Assembly (NCBI GenBank): GCA_016647705.1
Contig: CM028329.1
Coordinates: forward strand, 13,665,910 to 13,729,909
Source: Eucommia ulmoides
Lineage: Eukaryota; Streptophyta; Magnoliopsida; Garryales; Eucommiaceae
Direction of reading: 5' to 3'
Length of the DNA stretch: 64,000 bases
Under the pieces are notes generated by a model. It was not told the DNA's origin. It searched no databases and saw only the letters and a program-made list of their open reading frames with translations. Positions 9,092-19,083 of the stretch are shown one piece after another (the stretch's first letter is position 1; the number at the start of each line of letters is the position of its first letter). The position numbers were made by a program, and so were the translations under genes.

Positions 9092-11639
9092 ATTATGATC
9101 TTGGCGCTACAATAGTTGATATTTTGGGGAAATAGGAGACTCAAGGACGTGGGGGGTGAGCGAGGGAAGAGCATCAAAAGTTGGGTATTGATATGGCATG
9201 AGACTCAAACTTTATGAACTAACTGTCAAATTTACCTTAAAATTTTGTGTTAAAGAAAAATGCATGCAATACTCATACGTAATTTACCTTAAAATATTGT
9301 TTAAAGAAAAATGCATGCGTTGAATTTGAATACTCGTATGTAATAAGTTACCTCATTTGAAAATTCAAACTGGAAAAATACATGGGAGACTATTTCTTAC
9401 AAAGATATGTATGTTACGTGGAGAAAATTATAATTCTCGTTTTAGAAATTTAAAAATAAAAATATGTTTGATTAACATCTTTCTATTCTTAAATATTCTA
9501 AGAGTTTGAGATTAGTCCCAAAGTTGAAAAATACAATATCCAGATTAAGACTAAGATCTTGATAAGATCTTGATGTTTGGTGGAGAAATTTAGGTGAATT
9601 ATTTGTTTAGTGATTTCACTCCTAAATTCTTATTCTCGTTTTTGAATTTTAAAAATAAATATAGATTGAATTAACATGTTTCTATTTCCAAAGATTTTAA
9701 GAATTTGAGATTAGTCCCAAAATTCTTGAGATTTTGAAGAAAAAAAATAATTATTTCCCAATTTATGCTTATTTAAAGGAACAAAATCGAAAATTTTAAC
9801 ATCTCTTCAAATATTATTAACCTTAAATATAAAGAATTTGTTTGGTTTTTTTTTCATCGATTTAAGCCAAGAGAACTAATTAAAATGAAGTATTTTTTTT
9901 AATTATTTTTTTTAGTTATAATTACTCTAGCAAATATGCTTTTATTTTTCCATATTAAAAAAAATATGAAAACTAATGTTGTAACCAAACCTGCTCCTTT
10001 GGTTTTGTTATAAAAAATTGTGAAAGAAATTAACAATAATTGTTGTTTCCAAACATGCTAGAGTTATTGACAATGAAAAAATAATTCCTATCACATTTTT
10101 CTGGAAGTTAAAATAATAATAATAATAAAGAAAAAAAAAAAAAGAAAAAGGAGAGAGAGATAAAAAATCGTTAACTAAACATCACATGAATCTCTGAAAT
10201 ATGATATAATATTTAAGGGCATTTTGGTGTCACTCGTCGCGTAACTTTTATTTATCTTTGTTTCAATTTTTAAAAATTGAAGTTTTAGCCCTTCTAATTT
10301 TTCTTGATAATTTTATCTTCCCTTACATCCTATCACATCAACTAATTCAATAATAACTTTTAAAATATCTAAAATACTCTTTCTTACATTTTCATTGTTC
10401 ACATATAGTTACAATTACAATTATTATTTTTAAATATTTAAAATATCCTTTGTTATATTCAACTATTTTACATCTAATTAATATACTATAGTTACGGTTA
10501 CAATTTTTAATAACAAAAACACTATTTGTTACATTACGCTTCAACGCGGGGGTGGTCCAACAACATGGTCGATGGCAGTGTCAGGCAAGGACATTGGTGT
10601 GCTTCAGAGCAAATATTCTTGTAATATTTACTTTTAAGAGTTGAAGGCAATATTTTTTATCAGTATATATTTATTTTGGTCTAACCTTTCTTTCATGTAA
10701 AAATTCAATTATTTATATAATAAAATAGGTCAGTATAAATTTTTAAACATAATTTTTAATCATATTTTACTTACAATTTTTAAAACATATTAAAAATAAA
10801 TATATTATTGACTCTCTTTATCGTTTTCATTCTTTCGTCTTTTTGGCCATAAGTATTTTCAATGGTGAATATTTATCTTTTTACATCTTCCTTATTTATT
10901 TTATAGATTTTTTTTTAAAATTCTAAACATCTCAAGTTCCATCACTGTGGACGTCGCATTTTGTGCCCCTCGTTTTTGCATTCTTTAAAGTGTCGAGTCT
11001 AAAGTGTAAATTTGAACAAACTTTAGACCACGTTTAAAGGGACATTTTTTTTTGTTTTAGATTCATATTTTTAAATTCTATTTAAGGTTTCAAAAAGGAA
11101 AGAAATAATAAAAAAAATATAGAAATAAATCGACAATTTGATTAAATTGGTGAAAATAAAGTTTTGGGTTAAAATCAGAATTTCTAAAAGTTAATTGGGG
11201 ACTAAATAGGTTAAATTGAAAGTATATTTTCATAGAATATCACTTTGGATATAATTAATTTCATTTCCCACCCATTAATGTTAAGAAATTTTACCAATTT
11301 CAACCATTCATTTTAGCTTAAAAATTGTATTTTTTTCGTCTGTTTTATCAAATTGACAAACAAAAATATTTTATTTTCCGAAAATGAACTTTCCAATATT
11401 TATTTGGATAGTTTAATTTGATTTTATTATTTAAATTTCAAGAAACAACAAAAAACACGTGTAATTTCTAAAGAGATCTGAAAAACAACAACAAAACAAA
11501 ACAGAACAAAACAAAACAACAAAGGTTAAGTAAACATCCTTCGGGAATAAGACAAAACATTGGATTCCTAAATTGGATTGCCCAAAGTAGCCAAGAGAGT
11601 GCTCAAAGCCATTTTCCGAAATGGTATGACTAGGGGAGG
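9092..11639. other. Gene-free part of the duplicated block
   Basis: AT-rich non-coding DNA. No frame has a recognisable motif. About 10620-10790 also has a decayed third copy at 17870-18190, sharing TATATTTATTTTGGTCTAAC and AATAGGTCAGTATAAATTTT. Confidence 0.6.
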
Positions 11640-12204
11640 TCATATCAAGAAGGTTATACACTCAATTCCACAAATAGGTGAGGGATCCTTTCCATTTTCT
11701 TTGCTAATTCACTCTACTCTCTTGCATGTTCTATCTCTAGAACTCAAGAGTACTTTCTCTTTCTAAAATATACTTCTCAAATTTAGCTTTTAGTTTTATA
11801 GATCTTAGACTCTCTATATAAAATAGATCTAAGAAGAAGAATGAGAAGAAGAAGAAGCAGCAAACGAAGGAGAAGAATAATCATTATTCCAATAGGTAAG
11901 GTAAGTTCTCAAACCTCCAAATCTTTTACATACTTCAGAAGCAGCAAATAAAGGAGTAGAAGAACCATCATTCGAAAAGGTAAAGTAAGTTCTTAAACCT
12001 CCAAATCTTTTATATACGTCTTTGGAATAATGATAAACAAAGAAAAACAAACACACACACACACAAAAAATGATCAAAACCTAACAAAAAGATACAAGTT
12101 GTTCTCTAAGAACGCTCTTTATTTTTTTGCATTCACTTTTATCGTTACTTTCTTTCTGCATTTATTTTACTGTGATTTAATTTTTCTGTTCTGTGCCTTT
12201 CCAA
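11640..12204 (+). mobile_element. Truncated LTR-like sequence, copy 1
   Basis: The stretch has the look of an LTR with a promoter on the plus strand (CAAATAGGTGAGGGATCC, then a CT-rich leader). It includes a partial tandem repeat of about 90 bases centred on CTCAAACCTCCAAATCTTTTA at about 11909 and 11995. The corresponding copy at 24300-24960 has an intact TATA-like CATAAATAG and continues further right. Here it is cut at 12204, where copia coding sequence begins. The open minus-strand frame at 11829-12077 is only the translated tandem repeat and I do not call it a gene. Confidence 0.4.
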
Positions 12205-13121
12205 GGTGTGAGTTTTGGCTGGGGCTTGAAATTTTTCATCAATTGCTTTCTGCCAAAGAAGGTTATTACTGGACCCCTTATAGGATTAAGGCTCATACAG
12301 ATTAAGTATGATAGAAAAGCAATGATAGTCATTAAGTTAAAGGAGATGATGAGTTACCCTACTAGTGCGATAGGAGTGTTCTGGGGGGTCGGTCTTAGAA
12401 GGAGTCGGTGCAGGATCATCTTACAAAGAAGGATCCTCAAACATGCTTGATGGAGCTAGAGGCGTGAGATCATTTGGTGGTTCTAAAGTTAGAGAGGTGA
12501 TATCAACTAGTGGTTCTTGATTGGGCTCAATAATACCTAGAGCTGCATCTTCAGGGAACAAATCAAGAGACAGATCAGTAGATAAACTGGAATTAGTGAT
12601 GGTGGATATATCAATTGACCGTAAAGGAAGAAAACAATTGATATTCTCAAAAAATGATATGACGAGAGATACGAAGAGTTTTAGAGATAGAGTCCCAACA
12701 CCGAAACCCTTTATGTTTAATGCCATATCCTAGAAAACAAGATAGGTGGGCCCTTGGTTCCAACTTGTTGTGTTCATGTTGTTTGAGAGTTACAAAACAA
12801 ACACAACCAAAGACTTTGAGATCAGAATAAGTGGGAGGGTAACCAAAAAGATACTCAAATGGTGATTGATGCTGAATTGAAGCGAAAATGACATAATTTA
12901 TAGTGTATGCTATAGTTAGAGTAACCTCATCCCAAAAGCGCTCGAATAAAATAAGAACAAATAATGAGTGCACAAACTATGTAAAAAATATGTTTATGTT
13001 TGCGTCCAGCTCGTTCATTTTGTTGGGTGCAAAGAAAATGGAGTGTCTGAGAGTGAACCGACATAGAAACTACATAAATATAAGAGAAAATATACTCTGT
13101 AAGTCTCAAATCACAAAACAA
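12205..13121 (-). pseudogene. Copia integrase / reverse transcriptase pseudogene
   Basis: Reading down the minus strand: a degraded integrase segment TQQNERAGRKHKHIF (consensus PQQNGRAERKHRHIL), then RFWDEVTLTIAYTINY and VFGCVCFV with LSCFLGYG, typical of the copia integrase C-terminal part. A linker follows, and at 12210-12300 SSNNLLWQKAIDEKFQAPAK, THTW, the first segment of copia reverse transcriptase. At least two frameshifts and several stops separate the pieces. Reverse transcriptase catalytic motifs are absent because the element is truncated. The region 13200-13790 is low-complexity, rich in TGATGTGGC-like words, and no gag motif could be recognised. Confidence 0.75.
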
Positions 13122-13796
13122 AGGCCAAAAGTAGAATCAGGAGGTCCAAAAATCCTAGTAACCAGTCCAACTTTATAGAAAATCAGTCTAAAAGGGCCTG
13201 AACCTGTCAAAGGAAATGTGTCCCCTATAAACCGTGACATGGCAGACAGTAGAAGGTGTGGAAGTCAACACGGAGGGCGTGACAAGGTCAACGACTGACA
13301 TGCTGCTGACGTGTCACTAATGTGTGGTGCTGATGTGTCGGTGATGTGGCATCGATTTAGCGGCTGAGGTGGCTGTTGACTGCTGATTTGTAACTCAAGT
13401 GGCATAAATGTGGTAGTGAAGTGGCAAAGCAGCAGAGGTGGACTGGTCTGGCACGTGGATAAAAGAACGATGGATGTGTTGTTGCTTAGGGCGGCACGTG
13501 ACAGCGCGTTGAGGCTCTGATGATGGTGGTTTTTGTGTTATTTGGCTCATCTCGTTAAGACGAAGGTGGTGGTATGATAGTTGTTGATATCAAAGCGATG
13601 TTGAGTCTTACAGTAGTCAACAGAGATTATGGATCTGCAGTGATTTGAAGCAGCATGTATGAAATACGATAGTAGTGATTTTGGTGTTGTTTAACTCATT
13701 TTGAAGAAATGAGTTTGATGGTGATGGTGAATGTAGTGTTGGGATATTGAATAGCTTTGAAAGGAATTGGGTTACGAAGATTTAGTAGAAGTAGGG

Positions 13797-14714
13797 TGTG
13801 ACAATCCGATTACCCAGGGCCACTACGTAGTTTCTCCCAAAGAGGATTTATACTAAAAACTGAATAACCAATATTTTATTTTATAAAAATTTGAGAAATT
13901 TAACAAACTAGGTCGATAATTATATTTATCAATTAATCGAATCAATTTTACAACAATAACAATAAATAAAAATATTAAAAAAAAAATCTAAATTCATTTA
14001 TAATTTCTGGCACAGTTCCATTTTTACCGACCTTCCAATAAAAACTGTGGGGTTGTGAGCCAAAACTCAGTAGATTTTCAACCTCTCTAATATGCGTATC
14101 CAATCAATAAATCAAATAAAACACATAGGCATGTATCACACATAATTTTCACATAATCATAATTATTTCATGGAAATCAACAATTATAATTCAACAACAA
14201 TGATAACATAAATCACACAATTACAAAAGAGTTAAAAATTCTACCTGAAATTCAGAAAACAAACCATTTATTTATTGGTCCTTGTAAAATCAGACATAGA
14301 AAGAATTGGGCTAAAATCTTGGGTTGAACAACTCAGATGGCCTGTGAGAGATTGATTGGTTTAATTTCTAATTCCAACTATGAGGTTCCAATGTCTTGAT
14401 ATCATATATTACCTTAGTTAGCTTCTCGTAAGTTTTTATTATTTTTGTTATTACACCACCACCAAAAGGTTAGGTGGCAGCCTCAAGCCCTTCCATCCAA
14501 AAAAGATACTTTTGTAATTTGTTAAGAAAACTACACCAACACCCCATAATTTATATAATATTGTTATTAGACCCTAAAATTTATACTTTTAACCTCTAAA
14601 AAATTATCAAGTAAGTATTTATACAACATATTTTCATAATATACAAAACAAACCCAAAAAGATATGTAACTTATTAAATATTAGTTTCAAAAATATAAAT
14701 TATGGGGTATTACA
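13797..14714 (-). repeat. 3' LTR of the nested non-autonomous element
   Basis: 918 bases, aligned over its length to 15181-16038 plus 17146-17279. On the minus strand it begins TGTAATACCCC and ends in CA. Confidence 0.8.
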
Positions 14715-15163
14715 ATCTATCATCCTTAAATAAATTTCGTCCTCGAAATTTTGTTCAAACAACAATAATTCAGAATCGCAAGGTCATGTCAACGACACTC
14801 GATTCTCGAACAATTGTTCTCTATGTAGGGTCTCGTAACCGAAAATTACCAACAATCCACCTCTCACCAAAATTCATTTTACGTATTGCTACTTCCGCAT
14901 TTACGGCAACCCATACTTTATCCAACACAACACAACATGGTACACTTTGGTCGGTAACTCCTAATACAGATAACTAATTGTCATAGAATCTTATGTTTCT
15001 AAATACTTCTACTGCGCACTCTAAAAAAAATAGCAATAATTATATATGTATATATACAAATATATTTTTATTTGTTGTATTGAGTAAATTATTATTTTAA
15101 ATATTAGTCAATCTATTATGAGTAATGGATACAATAACCCAAGACTATGATGGTCATAACCTT

Positions 15164-15175
15164 GCTCTGATACCA
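15164..15175 (-). other. Primer binding site (initiator Met tRNA)
   Basis: The minus strand reads TGGTATCAGAGC, five bases inside the 5' LTR edge. Confidence 0.85.
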
Positions 15176-15180
15176 TTTTA

Positions 15181-17279
15181 TGTTGACCCGGTTACCAAGG
15201 GCAGCCACGCGATTTCTCCCAAAGAGAATTAATACTAAAAATTGAATAATCAATATTTTATTTTATAAACAATTGACAAATATAACAAACTAGGTCGACA
15301 ATTATATTTATCAATTAATCGAATCAATTTTACAACAACAACAATAAATAAAAATATTACCAAAAAATAAATAAATTTAATCTAAATCCATTTATAATTC
15401 CTAGCGCAGTTCCATTTTTACTGACCATGCAATAAAAACTATGGGGTTGTGAGGCAAAGCTCAATAGAATTTTCACCATTTTAATACGTATATCCAATCA
15501 ATACAACAAATAAAATACATAGGCATGTATCACACATAATTTTCACATAATCATAATTATTTCATGAAAATTAACAATTATAATTTAACAACAGTAATAA
15601 TATAAATCATACAATAGAAAGATTAAACACATACATTAAAAGAGTTAGAAATTCTACCTGAAATCCTAAAACACACCATTTATTTATTGGTTCTTGTAAA
15701 ATCAGACATAGAAAGATCTAGGCTTGAATCTTGGGTTGGCTGACTCGGATGGCCCGTGAGAGATTGCTTGGTTTCATGTATAATTCCAATTATGAGGTTC
15801 CAATGTCTTGAAACATAGTTTCGTGTCTAATAGATGAGGTTCCAATGTCTTGATATCATATATTGCCTTCGTTAGCTTCTCTTATTTTTTTTTATTTTTA
15901 TTTTTTATGTTATTACACCACGACCAAAAGGCTAGGTGGCAGCCTCAAGCCCTTCCACCCAAAAAGATATTTTTATAATTTGTTTAGAAAATGACACCAA
16001 CACCCCATAATTTATATAATATTATTATTAGACCCTAATATTGTGTTTGGGTAAGGGATTTGGGGGAGGGATGTCATTTGGGTAAGGGATTTCAAAATCC
16101 TTTTTTTACAATACCTTGTTTGGGTATTTATGAGAAAGAATTTGTAAAATCCTTTCAATAAAAAAATAGTAGTGAGAGAGGGATTTGGAAAACCATTTGA
16201 TCTAGGTGTCATTTGCCAAATCCATCAAAGAGAGGATTTGTGAAATTGAGCCCCCATCTTCTTCGCACCTCTTCTTCCAGTTCTTCGCACCTCTTCTTTG
16301 CAGTTGATTGAGACCCTTCTTTGCACTTCTTCTCTCCGTACCAAAGCCATTGCCGTCGCCGCCCATCGCAACTTCATCCATCGAAACTTCTTCCTTCGCT
16401 GCTTTGTCCTTTGTCATCGTCCATCGGTTGCGAATCAATTGCTATGGCGATTAGGGTTTCGATTGGGGTTGCAAATGTGCTTAGGGTTGCGATTAGGGTT
16501 TTGATTGGGATTGCGATGGCTTGCGATTGGGGTTGCGATTAGTGTTCTTACGATTAGGGTTTCGATTGGGCTTGCGATTAGTGTTTCGATTGGGGTTGCG
16601 ATTAGGGTTTCAATTGGGCTTTCCATTAGTGCTCTTGCAGCTACAAGTCTTCGGCTGTAGGAGGACGATGATGATGAAGGTTTTGAATTAGTTGTGATGG
16701 CTTTCAATTGGGGTTACGATGATGATTAGGGTTGCGATTAGGCTGGAATTTGGATGAGAAAGGAGAAGACTGAGGTGATCGCGGCTTGTTCGTTCATTGT
16801 TCGTCAATTTGTGTATTTCGTCATCGTCCATTTGTTCGTCAATTTGTGCATTTTGTGAATTTGGAAATGTAGTGATTTTTCTATATCGATCTAGGATTTG
16901 TTGTTATTTTGTGAATTTTTGTGTATTTTGAGCATTTTGTACAAAGAGAATGAAATTCACAAGAGATTTGAAAATTCTGTTTACAATTATTTTACTTACC
17001 CAAACAAGAGAATTGTAAATTACACGATCTAATACTTAAGTTCAAATAGTTATCCAAAAAAGAGATTTGTTAAATGATGGGATCTCAAAATCTAGGATTT
17101 TGAAATTCCATCATTTCACAAATCCCTTATCCAAACTCAATCTAAAATTTACACTTTTAACCTCTAAAAAATTATCAAATATTTATTTATACCATAAATT
17201 TTCAATATAAAAAACAACTCCAAAAATATATATAACTTATTAAATATTATTTTCAAAAATAAATTTATAGGATATTACA
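15181..17279 (-). repeat. 5' LTR of the nested element, interrupted
   Basis: It aligns to 13797-14714 once the insertion 16039-17142 and one copy of TAA are removed. LTR-LTR divergence includes several indels, so the insertion is not recent. Confidence 0.8.
16039..17142. mobile_element. Harbinger-like element inserted in the 5' LTR
   Basis: The left end TATTGTGTTTGGGTAAGGGA matches the inverted right end GATTGAGTTTGGATAAGGGA. TAA flanks both sides (16036-16038 and 17143-17145), and the sister LTR (14571-14590) shows the uninterrupted site with one TAA. The core (about 16440-16740) is a degenerate tandem array of GATTAGGGTTTCGATTGGGG-like units. The open frames in this core are repeat translations, not genes. 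Confidence 0.8.
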
Positions 17280-17310
17280 TAGGGTTAGAAAGAATTGTCT
17301 CTTGATACCA

Positions 17311-17509
17311 TGTTAAAATAATTGAGAGGTTGGATATTGGGAGAACATGAGAGACTTGTATTGGATATATGAGAAATATATAATTATAGAGATATAAATG
17401 GAGTATATATATAAGAGGTGACTGGGTAATCATGGTAGGATTAGGGTTTGGTTTTTTAGTGAGGCTAGAGTTTGATATAATGACCAAGGGTCATATACAT
17501 ATATTAACA
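17311..17509 (-). repeat. Copia 5' LTR
   Basis: 199 bases, TG at 17311 and CA at 17508-17509 on the plus strand, immediately followed on the minus strand by the TGGTATCAAGAG primer site. No matching 3' LTR was found in the window. Confidence 0.65.
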
Positions 17510-19083
17510 GTGGTGTCTGACAAAGACAACGACCGGAAGCCCTGTGATGGCAATGAAGGTTAGACGAACTGACAATGGAGGTCCATCGACCGACATCTAG
17601 AGCTCAGGCGTCGGATGGCCAAAGATCTAGTTATCGGCTATCCACAATGGTAGGCAGTGATCTAGCGATTTATATTTGTATTTTAATTAAGTTATTTACT
17701 AATTTCTAAATTATGAACAAAAAATTCATATAATAAAATATTAGGATTAAAAAGCAAGGCTACCAAAGTATTATTTGTTAACGTGAAAAAAAAAAAAAAG
17801 AAGAAAAAAAGAAAATTGTACCTTACATGGGCCTTGTCAACTATTTTCCCAATCCTCGAAGCATCCGAACCATATATGCTTGTAATATTTACTTTCAATA
17901 GTTGGCGGCAATCTTTTTGATCAGCATATATTTATTTTGGTCTAACCTTACTTTTATGCCAAATTTCAATTATCTATATACTAAAATAGGTCAGTATAAA
18001 TTTTTGGAAGACTTTTTTTTGAAAGGTCTCAAGATTCCAAAAATAACTTTATAAAGACCATCTCATGTGTTAAAAATACTGTTACAGAACTCCATGAAGT
18101 TGTGTTTTCATAGGATGGGACCTTTGGACAAATTTTCTTAAATTTTTTAAACATAATTTTCAAACATATATTTTACTTACAACACTAGCTCGGAATTTTG
18201 GGGTGCGTCAGGTGTCAAGCTTCGTTTTGCCGGTAATATCAAGAGCTTGGAATTGATTGAATCAATTGTAGCTAAACCAAATTTTATAGATCATTAGCTT
18301 TGCCATTTATTTGTTGTTATTTACGTATATCATTGATTCTACCTCACATTGTAGTAAAATCGAACTAATCTTGAACTTATGTGATTGGTACATGCATGGT
18401 ACAATATAAATTTTTGTTAGAACCCTTAAAATTTGGTAGACGATCTCTCTCAATCTATATAATTTACGTTACTATCTCTAAAAATTCAATAATTTGTTGT
18501 GCATATCATTTTAAGATTATAACTTTTACCAAATAACATAACTATTTTACTCATATTAAGTACCTTAATATACTTTTTACCTTAGCTTAATTACTTTTGG
18601 TCATTTTTATCGTTCCATATTTTAATTAATGTCATGGTTAGTAAAAAAAAATTAGATATATCTAATTTAAGTTAATAGATATATTTGAACTAAATAAAAA
18701 ACATTTTAGATATACAAAACACATTTTTTATTTTTCCTACTATATTAATGATGAGTAACAAATTTTTATTAATTTTTCCACAACTATTTTTTATTTCACA
18801 TTTTTCTTGGTGGTGGTGCGCTCTCTTGTGAGAAATCTTGCCTCCAACCCTCCCTACACGCCTTACCGATAGACCGCATGAATCTCAATCCCAAACAAAG
18901 AAATGGCAATACACTATTACCGTTGAATAATATATTAGTAATTTTATAATGACATGTAATTCGACTGAACAAAAACGAGCTCGAAATATTTGAGCCTTTA
19001 TTTATGCGGGTATACTATATACTTAACTAATTACTTATCATCGATCACCGTATAATGCTTATTCGTGCCATGGGTTTGCTTCA
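17510..19083. other. Intergenic DNA downstream of BBE-B, with a decayed copy of the array repeat
   Basis: About 17870-18190 aligns with 10620-10790 and 23300-23450. The remainder shows no gene. The last 140 bases before BBE-B align with the 3' flank of BBE-A. Confidence 0.6.

Larger units (their letters stand above)
8538..12204. repeat. Large duplicated block, copy 1 (pairs with 21227-24859)
   Basis: This 3.7-kb block is repeated about 12.7 kb downstream in the same orientation. It begins inside the hAT-like element at AAACGAATTCATCC and ends at GCCTTTCCAA. Between about 9086 and 10590 the two copies are gapless and nearly identical, with only a few mismatches seen, while both flanks differ by many substitutions and indels. 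It carries no protein gene; 11640-12204 holds LTR-like sequence. Confidence 0.9.
13797..17279 (-). mobile_element. Non-autonomous LTR retrotransposon, minus strand, with perfect TAGGG target duplication
   Basis: The element is bounded by TAGGG on both sides (13792-13796 and 17280-17284) and sits inside the copia fragment. Its 3' LTR is 13797-14714 and its 5' LTR 15181-17279 (interrupted by a 1.1-kb DNA transposon). On the minus strand the 5' LTR is followed by TGGTATCAGAGC (15164-15175), the initiator-methionine-tRNA primer site. The internal region is only about 466 bases and has no gag or pol. Beside the 3' LTR the minus strand reads AAATTTCGAGGACGAAATTT, a hallmark of the 3' internal end of Ty3/gypsy chromovirus-like elements, so it is probably a deletion derivative of one. 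Confidence 0.85.
12205..17509 (-). mobile_element. Fragmented Ty1/copia retrotransposon, minus strand, split by a nested element
   Basis: The 5' LTR is 17311-17509 (199 bases, TG to CA), followed on the minus strand by a TGGTATCAAGAG primer site (17298-17310). After the inserted element 13797-17279 is removed, internal sequence runs from 13796 down to 12205. It contains an integrase core end, linker and the start of the reverse transcriptase, in that order. Much of gag and the front of integrase are missing, and the element stops abruptly at 12204, so the 3' half and 3' LTR are lost. Confidence 0.7.

Noticed and set aside
11829-12077. 82-codon minus frame with a duplicated KRFGGLRTY segment (and its copy at 24496-24732)
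   Set aside because: The duplication is the translation of a DNA tandem repeat within LTR-like sequence; composition is low-complexity and no family is recognised.
13305-13450. CRISPR-like spacing of short repeats
   Set aside because: Repeats are degenerate and irregular, and the window is plant nuclear DNA.
16440-16740. Interstitial telomere repeat
   Set aside because: TTAGGGTTT words occur but are not in regular 7-base register; the array is a longer mixed unit inside a TIR element.
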